The notes below the pieces were generated by a model. It saw only the letters and a list, made by a program, of their open reading frames with translations, was not told where the DNA came from and made no database searches. From NCBI GenBank assembly GCA_910578255.1, contig CAJTQM010000027.1, positions 1 to 28,387 of the forward strand: a stretch of 28,387 bases of DNA. Reading direction: 5' to 3'. This stretch comes from an uncultured Oscillospiraceae bacterium (lineage in GTDB: Bacteria > Bacillota > Clostridia > Oscillospirales > Ruminococcaceae). This document shows, piece after piece, positions 7,233 to 13,896 of the stretch (positions are counted from its first letter, which is position 1; the number at the start of each line of letters is the position of its first letter). Both the position numbers and the translations under genes were made by a program.

Positions 7233-7466
7233 CTATTTTTGTACATTTTCTTTCTTCTCTTTCGTTCTGGACCACGGCACAAACCCATCGTCAAACAGAA
7301 TCGGGCCATGATCCTTTTCCCATTCTTCAATGTGCTGGAGGATAAGAAACTCGATTTGTTTATTGGCCGAACGGCCGGAACGGGCCGCAATATATTTAAG
7401 CTTATCCATCGTTTCAGTTGGAATGCGCAGAGCATAGTGGGGATTCTTATACGGTGCGTTCGGCAT
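7233..7466 (-). CDS. Arc/CopG-type ribbon-helix-helix regulator
   Basis: A 77-residue protein with a ribbon-helix-helix fold: a short N-terminal strand (HYALRIPTE), helix A (TMDKLKYIAARSG), the turn RSAN and helix B (KQIEFLILQHIEEWEKDHG). The pattern is that of Arc-like repressors, which bind tandem operators as dimers of dimers. GGAGG lies 8 bases upstream of the ATG at 7466. It is divergent from a DUF6809-type gene, and the shared intergenic region carries a 19-bp direct repeat that is a natural candidate operator. Such proteins are often antitoxins or plasmid or phage repressors; no toxin gene is adjacent, so the role is inferred as local autoregulation. Confidence 0.82.
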   Translation of the reverse strand: MPNAPYKNPHYALRIPTETMDKLKYIAARSGRSANKQIEFLILQHIEEWEKDHGPILFDDGFVPWSRTKEKKENVQK

Positions 7467-7529
7467 GACGCTGGCCTCCTTTTTTATCGTAACGACAGGA
7501 TATCATCAAAAAATTTCTTTGAAAAGCGA

Positions 7530-7558
7530 TTGACAACATAATGGCAACTAATTATAAT
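7530..7558 (+). promoter_or_regulatory. Consensus promoter of the DUF6809-type gene
   Basis: -35 TTGACA (7530-7535), 17-bp spacer, -10 TATAAT (7553-7558): a perfect consensus match. Transcription would start near 7565, downstream of the in-frame ATG at 7541, which rules that ATG out as start. On the opposite strand a weaker TTTTCA-17-TATCCT pair could serve the RHH gene. Confidence 0.85.
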
Positions 7559-7578
7559 AGACAACAAATAGGCAACTA
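7532..7578. repeat. Tandem 19-bp direct repeat, candidate RHH operator
   Basis: The copies at 7532-7550 and 7560-7578 match at 16 of 19 positions (GACAACA...GGCAACTA) with a 28-bp period. They cover the -35/-10 region and the start-point region of the plus-strand promoter, where a bound repressor would block transcription. Assignment to the adjacent ribbon-helix-helix protein is inference. Confidence 0.6.
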
Positions 7579-7615
7579 CTCAAGACATAAATCAAGCGGG
7601 AAAGGAAGTGTCACG

Positions 7616-7897
7616 ATGAAAAGTGTTCTGTCCGCACTGTACGACGGAAAGCTTCACCCGGCAGAGCAATACGCCCCGAAAACGAAGGAATACTGGGAAA
7701 TCCGCCAAAGGAACTGCCGCCATTACAAGGATTTTGCCGAGAGCCTTCGAAAGCTGGATCCGCCGCTGGACAAGCGGTTTATCCAAATTTTGGACGAACA
7801 GATTGACGAGATCCCCTATGAACTCTCCCAAATGTTTGCCGATGGATTCTGCCTGGGCGCCCGGCTGATGCTGGAGGTGCTGCAGGAAGATTTGTAG
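7616..7897 (+). CDS. DUF6809-type small protein, function unknown
   Basis: A 93-residue soluble protein with the hallmarks of a small Firmicutes family I recognise as DUF6809: an N-terminal SALYDGKLHPAEQ segment, a charged helical middle, and a C-terminal FADGFCLGARLMLEVL helix. Members are common on integrative and conjugative elements and in accessory regions of Clostridia; their function is unknown to me. The ATG at 7616 has AAAGGAAG about 8 bases upstream. An upstream in-frame ATG at 7541 precedes the predicted transcript start. The gene is divergent from an Arc-like regulator that probably controls it. A large hairpin follows. Confidence 0.8.
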   Translation: MKSVLSALYDGKLHPAEQYAPKTKEYWEIRQRNCRHYKDFAESLRKLDPPLDKRFIQILDEQIDEIPYELSQMFADGFCLGARLMLEVLQEDL

Positions 7898-7925
7898 GCC
7901 CGGAAAGCGAAAGCCCCCCCTTTGC

Positions 7926-7965
7926 GGTAAGACCCCCCTTGCCTTTCGGCAAGAGGGGTCTTACC
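7926..7965. terminator. Large hairpin between convergent genes
   Basis: Outer stem GGTAAGACCCC/GGGGTCTTACC (11 bp) and inner stem CTTGCC/GGCAAG. No T-run follows on either strand, so its action as an intrinsic terminator is uncertain. It lies between the convergent DUF6809-type and ricT genes. Confidence 0.55.
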
Positions 7966-7987
7966 CGGCGCTTAACCGGCCATTTTA

Positions 7988-8857
7988 CTAGTCATCGATG
8001 ATTTCCTTAAAGGCTTCCATCTCTTTTTTGTCCACCTTGATTTTCCCGTCGTGCAGCAGGCGGACCTCCTCTTTGGGGTAAATCCGCGCCGGCGCGTCGG
8101 GATTGGCATCCAGCCGAACCTTTAACAGTCCGGACAGAAGGTTCACTTCCATCACCCTGCCTTTTCCGTCGGCGGTTCCCACCAGCGCGCCCACCTTTGG
8201 CGTGGTGCGCAAAAGGTCCTCGTACGCCTCCTGCTCATATTTTAAGCAGCACATCAGCCGCCCGCAGGTGCCGGAAATTTTGACCGGGTTCAAAGAAAGG
8301 CTCTGTTCTTTGGCCATTTTGATAGAGACCGGCTGAAACTCGCCTAAAAAGGTAGCGCAGCAGAAAGGACGGCCACAGATTCCAAGACCGCCCAGCATTT
8401 TGGCCTCGTCCCGCACACCGATCTGCCGCAGTTCGATACGGGTGCGGAAAACCGACGCCAAATCCTTGACCAGTTCCCGGAAATCCACCCGCCCGTCCGC
8501 GGTAAAATAAAACAAAATTTTATTGTTGTCAAAGGTGTACTCCACGTCCACCAGCTTCATGTCCAGCTTGTGGACCGCGATTTTTTCATTGCAGATTTTT
8601 GCGGCGGCGGCCTCTTTTTCCTGGTTTTTGCGCACCTGGGCAAGATCCTCCCCCGTGGCCTTGCGGATCACCTTTTTAAGCGGCTTAACGATGCTCTCAT
8701 CGTCTATCTGGCGGTTTTCCATCGCCACCTCGCCGCATTCGATGCCCCGGGCCGTTTCCACAATGACGCTGTCGGTCTTTTGCACCTGGATGCCGTCAGG
8801 GTCAAAATAATACACCTTTCCTACCTGTTTAAACCGAACTCCAATTACCTGCGCCAT
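7988..8857 (-). CDS. ricT: PSP1-domain protein RicT (YaaT)
   Basis: A 289-residue protein of the PSP1/YaaT family. In Bacillus RicT joins RicA and RicF to form an iron-sulfur complex that acts with RNase Y in mRNA maturation and influences sporulation and biofilm formation. The diagnostic cysteine pairs are present: CGRPFCC (C161, C166, C167) and CGRLMCC (C198, C203, C204), in the conserved block between about residues 120 and 210. The start ATG at 8857 has GGAGGAGC close upstream. It follows holB after 12 bp, and holB follows darA, matching the conserved yaaQ-holB-yaaT order. RicA and RicF are not in the window. Confidence 0.93.
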   Translation of the reverse strand: MAQVIGVRFKQVGKVYYFDPDGIQVQKTDSVIVETARGIECGEVAMENRQIDDESIVKPLKKVIRKATGEDLAQVRKNQEKEAAAAKICNEKIAVHKLDMKLVDVEYTFDNNKILFYFTADGRVDFRELVKDLASVFRTRIELRQIGVRDEAKMLGGLGICGRPFCCATFLGEFQPVSIKMAKEQSLSLNPVKISGTCGRLMCCLKYEQEAYEDLLRTTPKVGALVGTADGKGRVMEVNLLSGLLKVRLDANPDAPARIYPKEEVRLLHDGKIKVDKKEMEAFKEIIDD

Positions 8858-8869
8858 GGCTCCTCCATT

Positions 8870-9829
8870 CTATTCTTCAAAAGCGCTGCCGATTCCGGCG
8901 GCCAGCCAGGTGGTCAGCAGCGGCATACCCATATTCTGGCGGGCATATTCTATACCCTTGTCTATTATAGCAAGGACTTTGGCCGCCTGCAACGGAAGAA
9001 TTCGGTACTTTCGGCTGTTTTTTGCCATAAAAGAATTTTTTGTGTTTTCTGCCAGCGCCTGCCGGACCTGCTCTAAACACGCGATAAAACCTTCCCGATC
9101 GCCTTCAAAGCCCGAAAGGATCTGCGCAACTCCAAACCAATCGGCGCCGTCGATTTTTTCGCACAGCGCCGACGCTTTTTCCCCCAGCGACAAAAACGCG
9201 GGATCGGCCAGCAGCCGTTTGGCCCGCCCCAGATTGCCGCCGGCCTGCGCCGCCGTCCGCACGGCCATTTCTTCGCCTAATGCCGGATTTTCTTTTGACA
9301 ATGCCGCCGCAGTCAGTTTTAGTCCCGGTCCCTCCAGCGGCAGCGTCACCACCCGGGAGCGCACCGTTTCCAAAAGCTTAAACCGGCTGTCGCAGGTGAG
9401 GATAAACAAAACCCCCGCCGGCGGCTCCTCCAAAAGCTTTAACAAGGCGTTCTGGGCCCAGGCGGTCATATATTGGGTTTCGCAGAGGATGTACACCTTG
9501 CGCGGCGCCTCGTTGGGCTTGATCCACGCGTCGGCCCGCAGCCATTCCACCTGCTCTTTCTTGAAGGATTTTTTCCCCGGCTCCGGCCCGATGGTCTGTA
9601 CGTCCGGGTGGATGTCCTTTCGAATTTTTTTGCAGTGGCGGCACTGACCGCACGGCGGTTTTTCTCCCTCGCAGAGGGCGGCGGCGGCAATCAGCCGGGC
9701 AAAGGTTTTCCGGCCCGTGCCCTCTTCGCCCTCCAGCAAAATCCCATGCGGAAAGCGCCCGTCTCTTTGGTAAAAGACGAGCGCCTCTTTCGCTTTGCTA
9801 TTTCCGTAAAACTCATCGAACAGCGACAT
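8870..9829 (-). CDS. holB: DNA polymerase III subunit delta'
   Basis: Clamp-loader subunit with an AAA+ fold. The 319-residue protein has a P-loop-like GEEGTGRKT at 34-42, in which the usual GKT reads GRKT, and a four-cysteine zinc site at C53, C60, C63 and C66 (PPCGQCRHC). The conserved ALLKLLEEPP helix lies near residue 140. Its size and relaxed ATP-site motifs suit delta' rather than the gamma/tau subunit, which would be longer. The ATG at 9829 has GGAG about 10 bases upstream. It is the middle gene of darA-holB-ricT; a separate tmk or yaaR gene, often between them, is absent here. Confidence 0.93.
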   Translation of the reverse strand: MSLFDEFYGNSKAKEALVFYQRDGRFPHGILLEGEEGTGRKTFARLIAAAALCEGEKPPCGQCRHCKKIRKDIHPDVQTIGPEPGKKSFKKEQVEWLRADAWIKPNEAPRKVYILCETQYMTAWAQNALLKLLEEPPAGVLFILTCDSRFKLLETVRSRVVTLPLEGPGLKLTAAALSKENPALGEEMAVRTAAQAGGNLGRAKRLLADPAFLSLGEKASALCEKIDGADWFGVAQILSGFEGDREGFIACLEQVRQALAENTKNSFMAKNSRKYRILPLQAAKVLAIIDKGIEYARQNMGMPLLTTWLAAGIGSAFEE

Positions 9830-9846
9830 GGTTTCTCTGCTCCGGC

Positions 9847-10170
9847 TTACAGCTTTTTAAACTGCTCAACATCCAATACAAAGATGGTCGCTCCACCTAC
9901 CGTAACCTCTACCGGGAAGGAGGTGTACATTCCTACGCCGTAAGACGCGGAGGAAGGAACCATCTGTTTTCTTCTTTTGCTGTGTTCGCCGATTACGCCG
10001 ATGGCTTTTTCCACATTTTCGTCCTCAGTACCAATCAGGAACGTAGTGTTTCCACTCATCAAAAAGCCGCCGGTGGTGGCCAGCTTGGTGACCGAGAATC
10101 CATTTTTCGTCAGCGCGGAAGAAACCATGGAACTGTCGTCGCTGGAAACAATCGCAAGTATCAATTTCAT
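9847..10170 (-). CDS. darA: Cyclic-di-AMP receptor DarA (PII-like, YaaQ/PstA)
   Basis: A 107-residue trimeric PII-like protein that binds the second messenger c-di-AMP. The nucleotide-binding stretch VTKLATTGGFLMSGNTTFLIG (about residues 27-47) is well conserved, and the DUF970 fold spans the whole chain. The true start is the ATG at 10170 (MKLILAIVSS), 7 bases behind AGGAGGG; a longer in-frame extension (MPKGGLY) reads through the ribosome site. It leads the darA-holB-ricT operon behind an extended -10 promoter. The downstream partner of DarA is not known in general; the link to holB is conserved synteny. Confidence 0.94.
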   Translation of the reverse strand: MKLILAIVSSDDSSMVSSALTKNGFSVTKLATTGGFLMSGNTTFLIGTEDENVEKAIGVIGEHSKRRKQMVPSSASYGVGMYTSFPVEVTVGGATIFVLDVEQFKKL

Positions 10171-10210
10171 ATATAGCCCTCCTTTTGGCACGACTTTATG
10201 TCTTGGGTTT

Positions 10211-10239
10211 ATTATAGCATAACTTTCCGGAGATTGCCA
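10211..10239 (-). promoter_or_regulatory. Extended -10 promoter of darA
   Basis: Minus-strand TGCTATAAT with the TATAAT at 10211-10216 and a poor -35 (TGGCAA, 10234-10239) at 17 bp. The flanking AT-rich tract at about 10240-10287 may act as an UP element. No terminator for the upstream FemAB-like gene is evident there. Confidence 0.65.
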
Positions 10240-10287
10240 TAGGTTTTTTGATTACAAAGCTGTAAAATTTGTATAAATTGTGAAAAA

Positions 10288-11322
10288 TCAGTGCTTCCTT
10301 TGTTTTTCCCGGATGGCCATGGCCAGATCCACCAGCTTGCCGATTACCGGGCGATAGGTGTAATTCCACTCGCCGGCGAACTCATCCAGCTGGCCGTTAA
10401 AGCCTTTTTTAAACCGGTACAGCCCATACATGGGCCCGTTTTCGTCCAGATTGCCGGACACCCCCTGGAAATCATACAGCGTGCAGCCGGTTTGCACCGC
10501 CCAGCGGATCATCTCCCACTGCATCAGGTAATTGGGCATCACGTTTCGATAGACATTGTCCGAAGCGCCGTAAACATAGCAGGTTTTTCCCGCGTAATTG
10601 GTGGCGATGGCGCCGCAGACAGCCGCTCCCTCGTAAAATCCCATGTACAGCCGCGCATGCTCTCCCAAGGCGTCCAGCATCCGGGCAAAATAGCTTTTGG
10701 GGCGGGTGCGAAAGCCGTCCCGCTGGCCGGTGGTCTGCATAATGCGGACAAAATCGTCCAGATACTCCTGACCTACCACCCGAATCTGTACGCCGTGCTT
10801 TTGGGCCACCCGCACATTGTAGCGGGTTTTCTGGGTCAGATTTTTAAACAGTTCCTCCTCGGTGCGGCCGTTTAAAAAAAGATGGTAGTTAAACCGCGCC
10901 TGAATGGTTTCAAAGCCCTCCGGACCGGCAAAAAGGGTAAAGCCCATTTCCTTCATGGTCCGGGCGGTGGATGTATCCGACGAAAGGACCTCCGGATCCC
11001 ATTTTAGCTGGTAGGCCTTATGGCGCTTTGCCAGCTGATCCAAACCGCTTTTCAGTTCCTCTAAAAGCAGCCGGTCGTTTAGGTCGCACACCGGGCCGCG
11101 GGGCGCGTATAAAAGCGAAGCACCCAAAACCGGCAGCTTTTGGATCAGCACAGCACAGCCGGCGGCGATTTTCTTATCGCCGTCCCGCACGACTACTACC
11201 TCGCCTTTCCAGTTGTTTTTTACCTGAAACCACCGGGTGGATTGGGTAAATCCGCCCCGCGGATGGCTTTGGCAAAACGCTTCGTACTCCTCGTATTGCT
11301 CCGGCCGCAAAATTTCCGTCAT
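10288..11322 (-). CDS. FemAB-family peptidoglycan cross-bridge aminoacyltransferase
   Basis: A 344-residue protein of the Fem/lipid II aminoacyltransferase family, which transfers amino acids from aminoacyl-tRNA to the stem peptide of lipid II on the inner face of the membrane. Typical elements are FTQSTRWFQVKNNW near the N terminus, KTRYNVRVAQKHGV at about 165-178, and the second GNAT-like domain with CGAIATNYAGKTCYVYGASD and YDFQGVSGNLDENGPMYGLYRFKKGF. The length is close to single-domain-pair FemX enzymes and shorter than staphylococcal FemA/B, which carry a coiled-coil arm. It starts 4 bp after queG and shares its transcript. Which amino acid it adds cannot be told. Confidence 0.9.
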   Translation of the reverse strand: MTEILRPEQYEEYEAFCQSHPRGGFTQSTRWFQVKNNWKGEVVVVRDGDKKIAAGCAVLIQKLPVLGASLLYAPRGPVCDLNDRLLLEELKSGLDQLAKRHKAYQLKWDPEVLSSDTSTARTMKEMGFTLFAGPEGFETIQARFNYHLFLNGRTEEELFKNLTQKTRYNVRVAQKHGVQIRVVGQEYLDDFVRIMQTTGQRDGFRTRPKSYFARMLDALGEHARLYMGFYEGAAVCGAIATNYAGKTCYVYGASDNVYRNVMPNYLMQWEMIRWAVQTGCTLYDFQGVSGNLDENGPMYGLYRFKKGFNGQLDEFAGEWNYTYRPVIGKLVDLAMAIREKQRKH

Positions 11323-11326
11323 ATCC

Positions 11327-12163
11327 TTACTCTCCTATCTCCGTTCCGCTGCCGGACGGTTTTCTATTTAGTATGCGCAGATTCCGCTGCAAAACCTTTT
11401 GCCCCCGGTATCCAAAGGCTTTTTCCTTTAAAAGCTTTGGCAGGTCCTCCTCGCGGATGATCCCGCTGAGATTTTGGCAAAACGCGGGGATATCTGTCGG
11501 TTTTGGGGGGCGGCTGTAGGGGCAGACATCACTGCAAATATCGCATCCCCAGGCCAGACCGCCTTTACGTATCTGCTCTATTTCCCAAGAAGTCAGTTCT
11601 TCCTTTTTCTGGGTAATGTAGGAGCGGCAGCGACTTTTGTCCACCCCCGCCGGGGACAAAGCCCCCTGAGGACAGGCGTCCAGACACCGGCGGCAGGCGC
11701 CGCATCCTTCCGCCAGCGGCGCGGAAGGCGCCAGCCAGAGGTCGGTGACAATTTCGGTGATAAAATGATGGGTACCGTAAACCGGACTGATCAGCAGCCC
11801 GTTTTTTCCTATAAAGCCCAATCCCGCCAAATAGGCGGCCGTCACCTCGCGGACCGGCGAATTATCGGTAAAAAACGCAAAATTCCGCTGCGGCCACCGC
11901 TTCTGCATCCGGCACACCACCGGGGAAAGCAGTTCCTGGGCCAGCAGATGATAATCCCTGGCCCAGGCGTATCGTGAAATATTATGCGGCCTTTCCCCCG
12001 CGTAATACCCCAGCAGGCAGACAATAACCGACCGGGCGTTTTCCGGCAGCCGGGACCGCCCCCGGCATTCCAGCAGCGGCAGCGTATCTGCAAAGGAGGC
12101 CGCTCCCCAATGGTTTAAGCCGGCCTGGGCAAAGTATCCGCCGATTTCTTTTTTCTCATCCAT
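11327..12163 (-). CDS. queG: Epoxyqueuosine reductase, short form
   Basis: Cobalamin and iron-sulfur enzyme that reduces epoxyqueuosine to queuosine in tRNA. The 278-residue protein shows the QueG catalytic region (DNSPVREVTAAYLAGLGFIGKN) and two cluster motifs: CGACRRCLDACP (C154, C157, C160, C164) and CDICSDVCP (C207, C210, C214). It lacks the C-terminal HEAT-like extension of the enterobacterial enzyme of about 380 residues, as many clostridial homologues do. The start at 12163 overlaps the trmB 3' end by 8 bp and lacks a strong ribosome site, implying coupling to trmB. Other queuosine genes are not in the window. Confidence 0.92.
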   Translation of the reverse strand: MDEKKEIGGYFAQAGLNHWGAASFADTLPLLECRGRSRLPENARSVIVCLLGYYAGERPHNISRYAWARDYHLLAQELLSPVVCRMQKRWPQRNFAFFTDNSPVREVTAAYLAGLGFIGKNGLLISPVYGTHHFITEIVTDLWLAPSAPLAEGCGACRRCLDACPQGALSPAGVDKSRCRSYITQKKEELTSWEIEQIRKGGLAWGCDICSDVCPYSRPPKPTDIPAFCQNLSGIIREEDLPKLLKEKAFGYRGQKVLQRNLRILNRKPSGSGTEIGE

Positions 12164-12827
12164 CGTCTTGCCCCGCCCATACGGCGATCAGCGCCTTGAT
12201 GGGGATCCCCTCGGCCTCGAACATATCCTCATGCTCGGTGCGGATGTTGCCGGTAAAATCGCTGCGGGCCAAATCCCAGGTTTCCCATCGAATCGAAAAA
12301 CCGCAGTCCAGAAAATACTGCCGGGAATGGCGAAACAGCATATCGTCGTCCGTTTTAAAGCGGATCTCCCCGCCGGAACGCAAAAAAGCCTTGTATTTTT
12401 CCAGCTGTCGGGGATGGGTCAGCCGCTTTTTAAAATGCCGGGGCCGGGGCCAGGGATTACAAAAATTGATAAAAATGCGCTCTACCGTGTCCTCTTCCGA
12501 CAAGATTTCTCCGATCCGCTCAATATCGTAAGCGGCTAAGCGCACATTTTCCGGCTGCCGGTTTGCCTGGCAAAACAGCGCGTCGATTTTTCTGCGGCCC
12601 ACCCCCAGCATATTGCTGCTGATGTCCACCGCCAGCAGGTTTATTGGGGGATTCTCCAGCGCGAACTGGGCGGCAAAGCCGCCCTTGCCGCATCCCAACT
12701 CCAGATACAGCGGCTGCGGCCGGGCAAATGCCTGCTGCCAGCGTCCCCGAAAACCGGTGGGATCTTTTATATACAATGGGCTTGCCTCCAGTTCCGGCAC
12801 CGCCCACTTTTTTCTTCGCATCCGCAT
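12156..12827 (-). CDS. trmB: tRNA (guanine-N7-)-methyltransferase
   Basis: SAM-dependent enzyme that forms m7G46 in the variable loop of tRNAs. The 223-residue protein has the SAM site LELGCGKGGF at 42-51 and the TrmB signature FINFCNPWPRPRHFKKRLTH near residues 140-160, followed by the conserved FKTDD block. GGAGC lies about 9 bases before the ATG at 12827. It heads the trmB-queG-FemAB-like operon. A weak -35/-10 pair (TTGTTT-17-TAAAGT on the minus strand, around 12860-12890) may drive it, back to back with the promoter of the next plus-strand gene. Confidence 0.96.
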   Translation of the reverse strand: MRMRRKKWAVPELEASPLYIKDPTGFRGRWQQAFARPQPLYLELGCGKGGFAAQFALENPPINLLAVDISSNMLGVGRRKIDALFCQANRQPENVRLAAYDIERIGEILSEEDTVERIFINFCNPWPRPRHFKKRLTHPRQLEKYKAFLRSGGEIRFKTDDDMLFRHSRQYFLDCGFSIRWETWDLARSDFTGNIRTEHEDMFEAEGIPIKALIAVWAGQDDG

Positions 12828-12899
12828 AGGGATTCGCTCCTTTTTTCCTGTGTTCTTTTTACTTTAACACAGTTTTTTCTACAAAACAAGCGGCCGCGA

Positions 12900-12928
12900 T
12901 TGTGTTTTTTCCCTTTGCGTGCTATAAT
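12900..12928 (+). promoter_or_regulatory. Promoter of the Cache-like membrane protein gene
   Basis: -35 TTGTGT (12900-12905), 17-bp spacer, extended -10 TGCTATAAT (TATAAT at 12923-12928). It implies an untranslated leader of about 165 bases. Confidence 0.75.
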
Positions 12929-12934
12929 GGCCTC

Positions 12935-13099
12935 AAAAATAAAATCGGCTTTTGCCCCAAAGGATTGTTGACCAAAAAAGCAAAGGACATGCGGCAATCC
13001 GGCAAGAGACCGTCTTCTTCATACGGCCCGGCAGGGCCCCTTCCGGGATGGGTTTTCACCCGGACAGGTCCGGACTGTTCTTTCAAGGAGGACGCTTCT
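12935..13099 (+). other. Long G+C-rich structured leader
   Basis: The transcript leader before the Cache-like gene contains GGCCC/GGGCC (loop GGCA, around 13025-13038), TCCGGG/CCCGGA (13042-13047 with 13059-13064) and a palindrome GTCCGGAC (13068-13075) that could compete for the same pairing. I do not recognise a known riboswitch class, and there is no terminator-like T-run. Confidence 0.4.
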
Positions 13100-13840
13100 A
13101 TGTTTAAAACCAAAAATCTGACCCTCATTCTCATCGGGGTAATGCTCTTTAGCCTTCTTTTGACCATTGTGGGCATTACCCTGCCCATCAGCCGCAAGTC
13201 GGACAAAATCGAGGAGGCCGGAAGCCAAAGTATGCTTTCAGGCGATGCCATCGCCATCGCTATGGGCCATTACAGTGCCACTTCCCTGCGGCTTTTGCAG
13301 GAATATCCCAGCGATTCCTCCGCTTACCGAAGCCTGTGCGCCCTGCTGGAGCGAATGCGGGAGCACTACCACTTTCAGGACGTTTACACGGTGACCCGAA
13401 ACAATATGGGGTATTTCTATGTGCTGGATTCCCAATATGTCCAGACCCAAACGGATGGATACCATCCCATCGGCTCGGATTTTTCCTTTGACCGGTATGG
13501 CAAAGAGGTCAAGCAGCTATTGGACGATATCTATGACGGAAACAGCACCGGCGGCTTTGTCCGCAAGGCGATCAAATCCCAGGACGGCACGATCATCGTG
13601 GCCGCTGCGCCGATTATGGACGGAGATAAGGTCCTGACGGTGCTGTGTATGGACATTCCCCTGGATGGCATTGCGTTTCACAAGCTTTGGTTTATCAACT
13701 TCCACTATGTCTCCTGGATCTGCGCGGTACTGTTTTTGCTTTCTGCCGGCGCGCTGTTTTATCTGCACTACCACAACCGCCAGAAAAAGCGCAAGGAAAA
13801 GGGCGTTACCGACCTGGCTGTACCGGATGAGGAACTATAA
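13100..13840 (+). CDS. Membrane-anchored Cache-like sensor protein without output domain
   Basis: A 246-residue membrane protein. Transmembrane segment 1 covers about residues 7-27, an extracytoplasmic domain about 30-198, transmembrane segment 2 about 201-222, then a short basic and acidic cytoplasmic tail. The outer domain has Cache/PAS-like features: YFYVLDSQ near 105-112 and the closing GDKVLTVLCMDIPLD near 175-189, which resembles the last strands of single Cache domains of chemoreceptors and kinases. No kinase, HAMP, GGDEF or methyl-accepting region follows. The ATG at 13100 is preceded by AAGGAGG; the open frame extends upstream but without a ribosome site. Ligand and partner are unknown. 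A bidirectional terminator ends the gene. Confidence 0.78.
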   Translation: MFKTKNLTLILIGVMLFSLLLTIVGITLPISRKSDKIEEAGSQSMLSGDAIAIAMGHYSATSLRLLQEYPSDSSAYRSLCALLERMREHYHFQDVYTVTRNNMGYFYVLDSQYVQTQTDGYHPIGSDFSFDRYGKEVKQLLDDIYDGNSTGGFVRKAIKSQDGTIIVAAAPIMDGDKVLTVLCMDIPLDGIAFHKLWFINFHYVSWICAVLFLLSAGALFYLHYHNRQKKRKEKGVTDLAVPDEEL

Positions 13841-13864
13841 ATCGGCTTTTGCGGCCGGTAAAAA

Positions 13865-13888
13865 AGCAGAGGATAGCTATCCTCTGCT
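13865..13888. terminator. Bidirectional terminator, perfect 24-base palindrome
   Basis: AGCAGAGGATAG followed by its exact reverse complement, read as a 10-bp stem with an AGCT loop. A-rich DNA precedes it and TTTTTCTTTTT follows, so it ends both the Cache-like gene on the plus strand and rqcH on the minus strand. Confidence 0.93.
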
Positions 13889-13896
13889 TTTTCTTT

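Noticed and set aside
7541..7615. 25-codon N-terminal extension of the DUF6809-type protein
   Set aside because: The ATG at 7541 lies inside the promoter, upstream of the predicted transcript start, and has no ribosome site.
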